DNA of 64,000 bases from Acuticoccus sp963704595 (GTDB lineage: Bacteria > Pseudomonadota > Alphaproteobacteria > Rhizobiales > Amorphaceae), in contig OY969922.1 of NCBI GenBank assembly GCA_963704595.1, forward strand, positions 2,976,001 through 3,040,000. The letters are read 5' to 3'. This document shows, in pieces, positions 24,494 through 33,179 of this stretch. A model generated the notes under the pieces. The model did not search any database. It saw only the letters and a program-made list of their open reading frames with translations, and was not told the DNA's origin. The stretch's first letter is position 1; every line of letters begins with the position of its first letter. The position numbers and the translations under genes are program-made.

Positions 24494-24859
24494 GGTCCCT
24501 CGCGCGGTTAACGCCGCGACATAACCGATGGACGGGCTGCGTCAAGCGGGCTGGCCGATTGAGCGGCCCGAGGCGTGGAATGGCCGCAAGAGCGGATCAG
24601 TCGGTACAATTTTATTCAAATCCGCTCAAGGGTTAACAGAATTAACCATACGCCCGCACCCCCAATTGGCTTTCTTGTTAGAGCATCTAGAGTATGGCAT
24701 TAGCCATTTGTTAACGAGTGACTGTGGCGCTCCTTGCGTGAAGCCCGATTGCCGCAGAGAGCTTGTGTAAACAACCGGTGCCTGTCCTGGGGCCAGGCGC
24801 CATTCCGGCGGCGAACAATGTCGTTCGACGCATGTAGCGTATCCACTGAGGCGATGAAC
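24494..24859. promoter_or_regulatory. Regulatory region upstream of the gpr-like gene
   Basis: A 366-base divergent gap, markedly more A/T-rich (24590-24715) than its surroundings. It holds several TTAAC elements (24633, 24642, 24711) and a small dyad ATGGC-ATTA-GCCAT at 24694-24707. A reading frame open across 24734-24859 lacks leader features, so I leave it as untranslated. This is a strong candidate for cell-cycle-regulated promoters facing both ways. Confidence 0.6.
24631..24647. promoter_or_regulatory. CtrA-like site GGTTAA-N5-TTAACC
   Basis: Two inverted GGTTAA/TTAACC elements with five bases between them; the right half reads TTAACCAT, the form widely seen as a CtrA half-site in alphaproteobacteria. 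The canonical full site is TTAA-N7-TTAA, so the spacing is off by two. A third TTAAC lies at 24711. CtrA control would fit a polar growth protein but is inferred. Confidence 0.45.
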
Positions 24860-27800
24860 ATGGCCACTGACCCGACCCGCTCCTCGGAAGCACCCGGCTC
24901 TGACGCTTCCGATGCAGCGCTCACCGCCGTCGAAAAGGCGCTAAAGTTCAATCTCGATCCCGTGGACGCCGAGGAAGGCAACCTCGCCCGCAAGATCGAC
25001 GATGCCCTGCTGGAAGACGACACCTTCGGCCCCTCCGTCGGCGACGCCGGCGCGATCCAGCCCGACAATCCCGACAATTCGCTGACCCCCGCCAACGACG
25101 CACCGGACGCTTCGCCCCAGTCGCGCCTGCGCCGTCGCCGCAACCGGATCGCAGCCCGCCAGAAATCCGCCGCCAACGACGACCGCGCCCGCTTCGCCGA
25201 GGCCTCCGCCGAGGGGCGCCGCCGCGGCGCCGCGACCTTCGGCATTGCCGTGTTCGCCTCGCTCCTGTGGGCTGCCCTCGGCATCACCATCTTCTTCGTC
25301 GCCGCCAGCTCCACCGGTCTCGTCGCATTCGCCACGTCCCCGGCCGCCTTCGCGGTGATCGCCGCCACCATCGCCCCCATCATCCTCTTCATGATGATCG
25401 CCTCCATGGCGCGCCGGTCCGACGAGCTGCGCCTCAGCGCCCAGTCCATGGGCGAGATCGCGCGCCGCCTCACCGAGCCCGAGGTTCACGCCAGCGAGAA
25501 CGTCGCCACCGTCGGCCAGGCGATCCGCCGCGAGGTCGCCAGCATGAGCGACGGCATCGAGCAGGCGCTGGAGCGCGCCTCCGAGCTCGAAGTCCTGGTC
25601 CACCGCGAAGTTGCAGCGCTCGAGCGCTCCTACGGCGACCACGAGGCCAAGATCCGCGCCCTCTTCGAGGAGCTCGTCGCCGAGCGCCAGATGCTGATGG
25701 CGAACTCCGACAAGATGCGCGACGAGCTCGCCGAGGCGAAGACCGGCCTTGCCGACCTCATCGGCGACCTGCGCACCACCGTCATCCAGAGCCTGACCGA
25801 CACCACCGGCCAGATCGGGACGAGCTTCGAGCAGGAACGGACTCGGATCACCGAGAACCTGAACTCCTCCGGTCAGGCCCTTCTCAACTCGTTCGCCAAC
25901 ACCGGCGACGATTTCGTTACCAAGCTGCTCGACCGCGCCCAGGAGCTGGAACAGCGCCTGACGTCGACCGGCACCGACGTCGCGGGCCGCCTCGAGACCG
26001 TCAGCCAGACCCAGGCCGACGCGCTGCAGCACTTCGTCGAAGCCCTCATCAACGCGATCAACGACCAGTCCGAGGCGACCATCGCCGCGGTGAAGTCCGC
26101 CTCCGAGACCCTCGTCGGCAGCCTCCACTCCGAGACCGGCCAGACCGTCGAGACCATCCGCTCCACCGCCGAGTACCTCGTCGGCAGCCTCCAGGCCGAG
26201 GCGGGCTCCGCGTCCGAGACGATCCGCTCCACGTCCGACATCCTGATCGATTCCATCGTCGGCCAGTCGAAGGAGATCACCGACGAGTTCGGCCGCGTCG
26301 GCCAGGAGCTGGTCGACACCCTCGCCGACCGCACCGTCGCGATGACCGAGAGCTTCTCCACCACAAGCTCCACCATGGCCGACACCGTCATGGAACGCGC
26401 CGAGGAGGTGACCAAGGTGCTGATGTCGGCCGGCGAGAACGTGTCGACCGCGATCAACGCGGTGAACACCACGCTGACCGAGACGCTCGACGAGAAGATG
26501 AACAGCCTCGCCGGCGCCCTCAACGAGGCAAGCGCCCGCTTCGACGACACGATCACCGCCCGCATGGGCGCGCTCGACGGCACCGTCAACATGTCGGTCG
26601 AGCGCCTCAGCAACGTGGTCGAGGACCGGATGAACACGGTCGATACCACCGTGTCCTACGCCGCCGAAAACCTCACCTCGACGCTCGACGAGCGCCTCGA
26701 GGCCATCGAGAACATCGTCGCCACTGCGTCCGAGACCTTCGCGAGCCTCGTCGAATCCTCGATGACTGGCATCGACGGCACGCTGGAACGCGCCTCGCGC
26801 GACCTCATCGAGAGCATCGAGAGCAACATCGGCGAGGCCGACGGCTCGATGCGCCGCACGTCCGAGATGCTGATCACCACGATGACCGAGCGCTCCAGCG
26901 CCGTCACCGCCGAGATGGCCCGCGCCAACGAGACGATCACCGCGACGTTCGACCAGCAGCTCGCCAGCATCGACACCACGCTCACCCGCGCGTCGGAAGA
27001 GGTCGTCACCATCGTCGACGAGCGGCTCGCCACCATCGAATCGACGCTCGTCACCGCCTCGCAGACGCTGGAGGACCAGGTCGGCGCCCGCCTCGCCCTC
27101 GTCACCGACAACATGGCGCAGGCCGGCGAGAACCTCACGGGCGTCGTCACCAACAGCCTCACCCACCTCGACACCACGCTGTCGGACGCTGCAGCGCGCA
27201 TCGGCGGCATGATCGAAGGCCGCCTCAGCGAGATCGACGAGCGCGTCGATGCCGCATCGCGCCACATCTCCACCACCGTCGGCGAGCGCATGTCGATCAT
27301 GGAGCGCGAAGTCGCCGACAGCGCGGAGCGCGCCGGCGAGACGATCACGCTGCGCGCTACGATGGTCGACGAGCGGATGACCGAGACCGCCTCGCGCGTC
27401 GTCGCCTCGCTGGAATTGAAGGTCGGCGAACTCGACGCCACGATCGCCCAGGGCGGCTCCATCGCCGCGAGCGCCATCGCCGGCGCGTCGGAGGAACTGT
27501 CGAGCCAGCTCATCACGCAGGTCGAGCAGGTCTCCTCCACCCTCGGCGTCCTCGGCGACCGCCTGACCGACGCCATCACCAACTCGTCCGGCGAGATGAG
27601 CGATACGCTGATCACCCGCGCCGACCAGATCGAGGTCACCCTCAACACGCTCGGCGACCGCCTGACCGACGTCCTCGGCAGCGCCTCCAGCCAGTTCAGC
27701 GACACCATCGGCCGCCAGGTCGACGACATGGAGCAGCGCCTCCATGTCCTGTCCGAGCACCTGTCCGGCACGGTCCAGTCCACCACCACGGCGATGCTGG

Positions 27801-30800
27801 ACAGCTTCGACAGCCGGATGAACGAGTCCGAGGAGCGCCTCACCCACCTCAGCGACCGGATGACCGAATCGCTGAACGGCACCTCGACCCAGCTCCAGGA
27901 TTCGGTGCTCGCCCAGATCGACCAGATCGAAAGCTCCATGGGCGCCCTCGGCGACCGTCTGACCGATGCCGTCGCGCAGACCTCGACCGCCCTGTCGGAG
28001 ACCCTGCTCACGCAGGCCGACCGCTCCGAATCCCTCCTCAAGGAGCGCCAGCTCCTGCTCGAGGAGAGCTTCATGACCCACGCGGCGACCTTCGAGAAGA
28101 CGCTGGTCTCCTTCAACGAGGCGCTCGACCGCACCTTCACCGAAGGCACCGAACTCGCCGGCAACCAGCTCGCCTCCCGCACCGACCAGCTGGTCGAGCG
28201 GATCTCCGGCGAAGTCGACCGCGTCGCCGACGTGGTGGCGGGCTCCGGCTCCAGCCTCGTGGAAGACATCGGCCTCAGGATCGAAAGCTTCAACGAGCGT
28301 CTCGAGGGTTTCCAGGGTGCGATCTCCCACTCGCTCACCAACGACGGCGACGCGCTGGCGCTCCGGATCGAGGGCACCGCCGAGCGGATCGAGAAGGCCA
28401 TCGTCACCGAAGGCGCCTCGCTCGACGCGCTCCTGCGCTCCTCCACCGAGGCCTTCCAGGAGAACATGCGCGAGCAGACCGAGATCGCCCGCACCACGCT
28501 GGGTGACAGCGCCCAGGACATCTCCGGCGCCATGCGCCGCCACAGCGGCGAGATCGCCGAGACGCTCGCCCGCGCCGGCGCCGAGATCGCCAACGCGGTC
28601 ACCGACCGTGCCGCGAGCGCCGCGGAAGAGATCAACCGCTCGGCCGGCTCCATCGCCGACATCATCGCAGAGCGCGGCGATTCCATCCGCGTCACCCTCG
28701 ACAACGAGGCGACCGCCTTCGCCTCCCGCGTCGACACCATCCGCGATGCCATCGCCGGCGACATCTCGCGCCTCAGCGCCCTCATCGAGGAGCGTGCGGT
28801 GCCGGTGTCGACCGAGCTTACCGACGCGATCTCGCGCTATGACGAGCTCGTCAACGAGCGCTCCACCGAAGTGGTGAGCGCACTCACCACCCACGCCGCC
28901 GAGGTCGCCACCGTCCTCACCGAGCGGCTCGACGCGATGGAAGACGCGCTCGACGGCCGCGTCGAGAAGGTCTCGCAGGCCCTCGTTGAACGCGCCCGCT
29001 CCATCTCGACGATCCTTTCCGAAGGCCAGGCGACCATCAACGACGCCTTCGCCGCCCGGCTCGACGAGATCACCGCCCTCACCCGCGACGCGGTGGAGAC
29101 GGTGTCCGACGGCCTCTCCGCCGAGGGCCAGCGCGCGCAGGTCTCGCTTCGCGAAAGCGTCGATGCCGCACGCCGCGACGTCCTCGACCCGATGCGCGAG
29201 ATCTCCGCGCAGCTCTCCGAGGAGACCACCGCGGTCAACCGGATGCTGGCCGAGACCATGGCTTCCATGTCCGGCGAGGTCGCATCCGGCGGCAAGCTGA
29301 TGCAGGAGGCGATGGTCGACGCGCTCGACCAGCTCCTCGCGATGATCGACGAGCGGACCGAGAACACCCGCAACCAGATCACCGAGACCATGAAGCACGC
29401 CCACCATGCGCTGGCCGAGGAAGGCTCGCGCACCACGGAGGCGATGCAGGTGGTGGCGCGCGACGCCGCGGCGAGCCTGTCGGACCTGCGCGTCGTCATC
29501 GACGAGCACGGCGACCAGTTCCTCAACGCCCTCGCCGAGCGTGGCGGCAATGCCATCGCCGAGCTGCGCGAAACCCACCGCGCCCTCATCGACGAGCTCG
29601 GCGGCACGTTGTCCCGGGTCGAGGAGACCAACAAGTCGCTCCACGACATGCTTGGCTCCGTCGGCGCCACGCTGGCGGACATGGAGACCAACCTTGCCAC
29701 CCGCGGCGACGACCTCAAGGCCGTGCTCGACCGCTCGCTCGCCGACACCGACCGGACAGCCGAGGAGATGGCCCGCCAGGCTTCGCAGCTTCGCGACACC
29801 TCCGACGCGTCGCTTCGCGACCTCTCGGCCATCGCCGACCGGATCGAGCGTGATAGCAAGTTCCTCGCCGCCTCCGTCGACCGGTTCGACCAGGATGCGT
29901 CGACCTTCGACGAGCGGATGGAAAACCGCCGCCGCGGCCTCGAGGACCTCTCCACCACGCTGATGGACAAGTCCGAGCAGGTGGACAGCCTGATGCGCGC
30001 CTTCACCGAGCAGGTGGACGCGCAGCTCCGCTCCACCGAAGAGCGCGTCCACGACGCCCGCCTCCTCCTCGAGAAGTCGCTCGAAGACGCCTCCCGCGCG
30101 ATCGGCCCCCAGCTCGCAAGCTTCCACGAGGCTGCCAGCGCCGACGCCGACCGCATCCGCGATGACCTTCGCATCACCAACGAGGCGGTCGCCGCCGACA
30201 TGGTCGAGGCGCTGCAGCAGGTGGCCAAGCGCTTCGCCGAGGCGACCGAGGAGATGCGTCAGTCCGCCCGCTCCGTGCAGGACGAGTTCGAGATGACGCG
30301 GACCGCGCTCGAACGTTCCGTGCTCGAACTGCCGGACGAGACGATCCAGAACGCCGATGCGCTCCGCCGCGCGGTCACCGACCAGCTCGACGCGGTGCGT
30401 GAGCTTGGCGCCATCGTCGCCCGCCATACCGGCGGCGGCGAGCCGATCGAAGCCAACGCCGACGCGATTGCCGCCCGCCGCCGCGACCGTGCCGAAACGC
30501 GACGGGCCGAGCCGGCGGCCCGCAACCGCTACCCGGAGGAGGCCCCGGTCGCCAACGGTCGCGGCCGCCACGCCGACGACGAAGTGGACGCCCCGAAGGC
30601 GGTGGAAGCCAACGGTGTCGGCCGCCTCGCCCGCTCGGCCGCCAAGGCAATCGAGGACGGCGTCTACCGGGACCTGTGGGCCCGCTTCAACCGGGGCGAG
30701 CGGCAGATCTTCTCCCGCCAGCTCTACACGCTCGACGGACAGCAGACCTTCGAGGACGTCCGCCGCCGCTACCAGCGCGACCGCGACTTCCGCGGCGAGG

Positions 30801-30946
30801 TCGACCGGTACGTGGACGAGTTCGAGACCGTGATCGGTGACGCCGGCCGCGCCGACAGCACGGGCCGCCGCCGCCGCGACACCCTGATGAGCGAGGACGG
30901 CAAGCTCTACACCCTCCTCGCCCACGCCTCCGGCCGCCTCGCCTGA
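24860..30946 (+). CDS. gpr: Giant membrane-anchored helical repeat protein, GPR (growth pole ring)-like
   Basis: About 2028 residues. Residues 1-125 are polar and charged. Two membrane helices follow at about 127-150 (FGIAVFASLLWAALGITIF) and 162-184 (FAVIAATIAPIILFMMIASM), forming a hairpin that leaves both ends in the cytoplasm. The rest is almost all helix, with an exact 11-residue period from 414 to 1062, then looser coiled coil to about 1880, a disordered stretch, and a conserved C-terminal domain (RLARSAAKAIEDGVYRDLWARF, RQLYTLDGQQTFEDV). Size, topology and apolipoprotein-like repeats match the Agrobacterium Growth Pole Ring protein (about 2100 residues), which organises polar growth. 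The ATG at 24860 has GAGG eight bases upstream; starts at 24854 or 24818 are also possible. An intrinsic terminator follows. Confidence 0.72.
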   Translation: MATDPTRSSEAPGSDASDAALTAVEKALKFNLDPVDAEEGNLARKIDDALLEDDTFGPSVGDAGAIQPDNPDNSLTPANDAPDASPQSRLRRRRNRIAARQKSAANDDRARFAEASAEGRRRGAATFGIAVFASLLWAALGITIFFVAASSTGLVAFATSPAAFAVIAATIAPIILFMMIASMARRSDELRLSAQSMGEIARRLTEPEVHASENVATVGQAIRREVASMSDGIEQALERASELEVLVHREVAALERSYGDHEAKIRALFEELVAERQMLMANSDKMRDELAEAKTGLADLIGDLRTTVIQSLTDTTGQIGTSFEQERTRITENLNSSGQALLNSFANTGDDFVTKLLDRAQELEQRLTSTGTDVAGRLETVSQTQADALQHFVEALINAINDQSEATIAAVKSASETLVGSLHSETGQTVETIRSTAEYLVGSLQAEAGSASETIRSTSDILIDSIVGQSKEITDEFGRVGQELVDTLADRTVAMTESFSTTSSTMADTVMERAEEVTKVLMSAGENVSTAINAVNTTLTETLDEKMNSLAGALNEASARFDDTITARMGALDGTVNMSVERLSNVVEDRMNTVDTTVSYAAENLTSTLDERLEAIENIVATASETFASLVESSMTGIDGTLERASRDLIESIESNIGEADGSMRRTSEMLITTMTERSSAVTAEMARANETITATFDQQLASIDTTLTRASEEVVTIVDERLATIESTLVTASQTLEDQVGARLALVTDNMAQAGENLTGVVTNSLTHLDTTLSDAAARIGGMIEGRLSEIDERVDAASRHISTTVGERMSIMEREVADSAERAGETITLRATMVDERMTETASRVVASLELKVGELDATIAQGGSIAASAIAGASEELSSQLITQVEQVSSTLGVLGDRLTDAITNSSGEMSDTLITRADQIEVTLNTLGDRLTDVLGSASSQFSDTIGRQVDDMEQRLHVLSEHLSGTVQSTTTAMLDSFDSRMNESEERLTHLSDRMTESLNGTSTQLQDSVLAQIDQIESSMGALGDRLTDAVAQTSTALSETLLTQADRSESLLKERQLLLEESFMTHAATFEKTLVSFNEALDRTFTEGTELAGNQLASRTDQLVERISGEVDRVADVVAGSGSSLVEDIGLRIESFNERLEGFQGAISHSLTNDGDALALRIEGTAERIEKAIVTEGASLDALLRSSTEAFQENMREQTEIARTTLGDSAQDISGAMRRHSGEIAETLARAGAEIANAVTDRAASAAEEINRSAGSIADIIAERGDSIRVTLDNEATAFASRVDTIRDAIAGDISRLSALIEERAVPVSTELTDAISRYDELVNERSTEVVSALTTHAAEVATVLTERLDAMEDALDGRVEKVSQALVERARSISTILSEGQATINDAFAARLDEITALTRDAVETVSDGLSAEGQRAQVSLRESVDAARRDVLDPMREISAQLSEETTAVNRMLAETMASMSGEVASGGKLMQEAMVDALDQLLAMIDERTENTRNQITETMKHAHHALAEEGSRTTEAMQVVARDAAASLSDLRVVIDEHGDQFLNALAERGGNAIAELRETHRALIDELGGTLSRVEETNKSLHDMLGSVGATLADMETNLATRGDDLKAVLDRSLADTDRTAEEMARQASQLRDTSDASLRDLSAIADRIERDSKFLAASVDRFDQDASTFDERMENRRRGLEDLSTTLMDKSEQVDSLMRAFTEQVDAQLRSTEERVHDARLLLEKSLEDASRAIGPQLASFHEAASADADRIRDDLRITNEAVAADMVEALQQVAKRFAEATEEMRQSARSVQDEFEMTRTALERSVLELPDETIQNADALRRAVTDQLDAVRELGAIVARHTGGGEPIEANADAIAARRRDRAETRRAEPAARNRYPEEAPVANGRGRHADDEVDAPKAVEANGVGRLARSAAKAIEDGVYRDLWARFNRGERQIFSRQLYTLDGQQTFEDVRRRYQRDRDFRGEVDRYVDEFETVIGDAGRADSTGRRRRDTLMSEDGKLYTLLAHASGRLA
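26099..28045 (+). repeat. 59 uninterrupted 11-residue units inside the gpr-like gene
   Basis: The translated segment divides exactly into multiples of 11 codons. From 26099 there are five 22-mers and one 33-mer, then fourteen 22-mers from 26528 to 27451 (924 bases, 14 x 66), for example ASEEVVTIVDERL... and ASQTLEDQVGARL.... Next come six 33-mers to 28045, five of them opening with LGDRLTD, LSEHLSG or LSDRMTE. No residue is inserted or lost over 649 residues. Such hendecads form right-handed or straight helical bundles and occur in apolipoproteins. Confidence 0.85.
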
Positions 30947-30970
30947 GGCAGGTTGACGACGCAGAACGGA

Positions 30971-30999
30971 AAAACGACGCCCTTGGGCGCCGTTTTTTG
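30971..30999 (+). terminator. Intrinsic terminator of the gpr-like gene
   Basis: A 9-bp stem with one mismatch, ACGACGCCC / GGGCGCCGT, a 2-base loop and a run of six T residues, starting 27 bases after the stop codon. This is the clearest rho-independent terminator in the window. Confidence 0.85.
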
Positions 31000-31331
31000 T
31001 TGGGTCTCATGCGTAGCGAGCCAAACGGCGCTCGAGCACACGTTTAATGGCCGAGGCCGAATTCGGCGTTTGTCGGTCGGGGCTGGCCGGCTCACGTGCA
31101 AACAGCCGGCACTCCGTGGGGAGCACGCATCGTAGCGGGAGCTTCGTGGCCGTGAAGGGAGCCGGAAACGGGCGAAAGCCTCGACCCGCTCGTCGGGCCG
31201 CTGGTGTGGCGTCCCGACTTCCCCGCCGACGTCCCGGAGCCTTTCCGGTCCCGGAGCCCTCCCGGCGCCGTGCCTCTGCGCGAAGACCGTCGCCGCCGGC
31301 GTCCCCGGCCCCGCCCGTCGGCGGCCCCCCC
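31000..31331. other. Non-coding gap after the gpr-like gene
   Basis: About 330 bases between the gpr terminator and the 3' end of a minus-strand gene. Both strands have only short, arginine- and proline-rich open frames without ribosome sites. I see no tRNA, repeat or operator. It is GC-rich, with an irregular GGAGCC.../GGCTCC-like symmetry near 31185-31265 that is too poor to call. Confidence 0.5.
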
Positions 31332-31886
31332 TCAGCCCGAGGCGGCCTGCAGCGCTTCGAGGCGGGCGGCGATGGCGTCGGGCGGAACGTTGAGGGTGTG
31401 CAGCGTGACGTGGATTGCGCCGGACTTGCGGCGGGCGTTGGCGGCGCTGAGGCGGCGCAGGAGGCCGATGCGGTCCGGCACCGCGATCGCCTCCTTCAGC
31501 GGGCGCCGGGTGCGCACGATCAGCGTCGAGAGGTGCATGGTGCGCAGCGCACGGTGCTGCACGCCGAATTCGGCAACCTCGGACCACGGGATCATTCCGA
31601 AGCGGGCGATCCAGATGCCCTCGGTATCGGCGCCGAGCTGCGGGGTCTTGAGGTCGATCGTCGGGTAGAAGTAGAGCGCGCACAGCGAGCCGACGATGCT
31701 GATGATGAAGAACACCGGCGAGCCCTGAACGACGGCAGCCATCACGCCGATCAGCGTCATCATCCCGCCGCCATAGACCATCATGTCGCCGGTGTGGGGC
31801 CGGTAGCCGACCGCGAAGGCAGGCGGGCCGCCGGCCCCTTCGCCGCCACCGCCGCCCGCGCCGGGGAAAGGAACCTCGGCGTCCAT
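31332..31886 (-). CDS. Membrane protein with two helices and PH-like domain
   Basis: A 184-residue protein. A glycine-rich start (FPGAGGGGGEGAGG) is followed by two adjacent hydrophobic segments (MMTLIGVMAAVVQGSPVFFIISIVGSLCALYFY). A C-terminal domain of about 100 residues then follows (ADTEGIWIARFGMIPWSEVAEFGV, STLIVRTRRPLKEAI), with the strand pattern of bacterial PH-like (YcxB/DUF304) proteins. Its ATG overlaps the ribB stop (TGATG), so it is co-transcribed with ribB. Function unknown. Confidence 0.65.
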   Translation of the reverse strand: MDAEVPFPGAGGGGGEGAGGPPAFAVGYRPHTGDMMVYGGGMMTLIGVMAAVVQGSPVFFIISIVGSLCALYFYPTIDLKTPQLGADTEGIWIARFGMIPWSEVAEFGVQHRALRTMHLSTLIVRTRRPLKEAIAVPDRIGLLRRLSAANARRKSGAIHVTLHTLNVPPDAIAARLEALQAASG

Positions 31887-32968
31887 CAAAGGTCCACCGG
31901 CTTGTTGCCGGTGATGGTGATGCCGAAGCCCTCGAGCCCCACATAGCGGCGGTCCTGCGAGGACAGGAGGACGATGGAATTGACGCCGAGATCGCGCAGG
32001 ATCTGTGCGCCGAGGCCGATGTCGCGCCATTCGCGCTCGCGGGTCTGCGCGCTCTGGTGGCTCTCGTCGGGCTGGGCGGCGGCAACGCCGGTGGCCCCGT
32101 CGCGCAGATAGATCATCACGCCGCGGCCTTCCGCGAAGATGCGGTCCAGCATCCGCTTGGGAGCCGCTTCGCCCAGAATGTCCTCCACCACGGATTCGCG
32201 CATGATGCGAACGAGAACGTCAGCCCCGTCGCGGATGTCCCCGACCACGACGGCGACATGCTGCATCGGGTCGAAGCGGGTGGAATAGGAGACGACGCGC
32301 GCCTCACCGCCCGCAAGCGTGCGCTTTTCGTCGACGACACGCTCCACCAGCCGCTCGGTCCGCTGGCGCCACGCGATGAGGTCATTGACGGAGACTTCCG
32401 CGAGGCCGTGCTCCTTGGCGAAGGCGCTGACCTGGGGGCCGCGCATCACCGTGCCGTCGTCGTTGACGAGCTCGGAGAGGACGCCGACTTCCGGAAGGCC
32501 GCAGAGGCGGCAGAGGTCGACGCCGGCTTCGGTATGGCCCGAGCGGATGAGGAGGCCGCCGTCGCGTGCCACCAGCGGGAAGACGTGGCCGGGGCGCACG
32601 AAGTCGGCGGCGCCGGAATTGGGGTTGGCGAGTGCGCGCACGGTGTTGGTACGCTCCTCGGCCGAGATGCCGGTGGAGAGGCCGTGCTTGACGTCCACCG
32701 ACACGGTGAAGGCGGTGGCGAGCGGGGCGTCGTTGTCGGCGACCATCGGGGCAAGGTTGAGGCGGCGGGCGGCCTCGCGCGTCATCGGCGCGCAGATGAT
32801 GCCGGAGGTGTGGCGCACCATCAGCGCCATCATCTCGGGCGTTGCGAGGGAGGCGGCGCAGATGAGGTCGCCCTCGTTCTCCCGGTCGTCATCGTCGGTG
32901 ACGACGACCAGCTCGCCGCGCTCGAAGGCGCGCAGCGCGGCCGCCACCCGTGTGTTCACGTCACTCAA
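31886..32968 (-). CDS. ribB: 3,4-dihydroxy-2-butanone 4-phosphate synthase with degenerate RibA domain
   Basis: A 360-residue protein. The N-terminal ~205 residues are a complete RibB: VVVTDDDDRENEGDLICAA (acidic Mg site), ADNDAPLATAFTVSVD, and RPGHVFPLVARDGGLLIRSGHTEAGVDLCRL. This makes the four-carbon unit of riboflavin from ribulose 5-phosphate. The C-terminal ~150 residues align with GTP cyclohydrolase II but lack its zinc cysteines and catalytic segment, keeping only traces such as GLGAQILRDLGV. This degenerate fusion is usual in rhizobia, where RibA activity comes from elsewhere. The start is TTG at 32968 with AAGGG upstream, or a GTG three codons later. No FMN riboswitch is visible upstream. 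Confidence 0.9.
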   Translation of the reverse strand: MSDVNTRVAAALRAFERGELVVVTDDDDRENEGDLICAASLATPEMMALMVRHTSGIICAPMTREAARRLNLAPMVADNDAPLATAFTVSVDVKHGLSTGISAEERTNTVRALANPNSGAADFVRPGHVFPLVARDGGLLIRSGHTEAGVDLCRLCGLPEVGVLSELVNDDGTVMRGPQVSAFAKEHGLAEVSVNDLIAWRQRTERLVERVVDEKRTLAGGEARVVSYSTRFDPMQHVAVVVGDIRDGADVLVRIMRESVVEDILGEAAPKRMLDRIFAEGRGVMIYLRDGATGVAAAQPDESHQSAQTREREWRDIGLGAQILRDLGVNSIVLLSSQDRRYVGLEGFGITITGNKPVDL

Positions 32969-33179
32969 AACGAACCCTTTCGATCAGGCATCGGCCCGAC
33001 ATAGGCGATAGCGTGCCATGGCGCCAAGCGCCAGATCGCCCCGGCCTGACCCGCCAGAGCCGCCGGCCAGCCATTCACGTCCGCACCAGCGTAACGGCAC
33101 AATTCCGCACTTCGCAGGACCCGCGCAAAGTCTGGCCCCTCTTTTGCAGATTTTCTCTCGACTGAACAAAGAGGAACCC

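Noticed and set aside
26528..28045. Tandem 66- and 99-base periodicity considered as a CRISPR or satellite array
   Set aside because: The periodicity is at protein level; DNA units are diverged, there are no identical repeats with spacers, and the frame is continuous.
24941..30925. A nearly 2000-codon open frame antisense to the gpr-like gene
   Set aside because: It is a shadow of strong GC3 codon bias and of the regular repeats on the plus strand; the product is Gly/Val/Asp/Arg-rich with no domain or ribosome site.
32969..33179. FMN riboswitch upstream of ribB
   Set aside because: I looked for the conserved AGGG...GGGG and GACCGGCGGT-like segments on the minus strand and did not find them.
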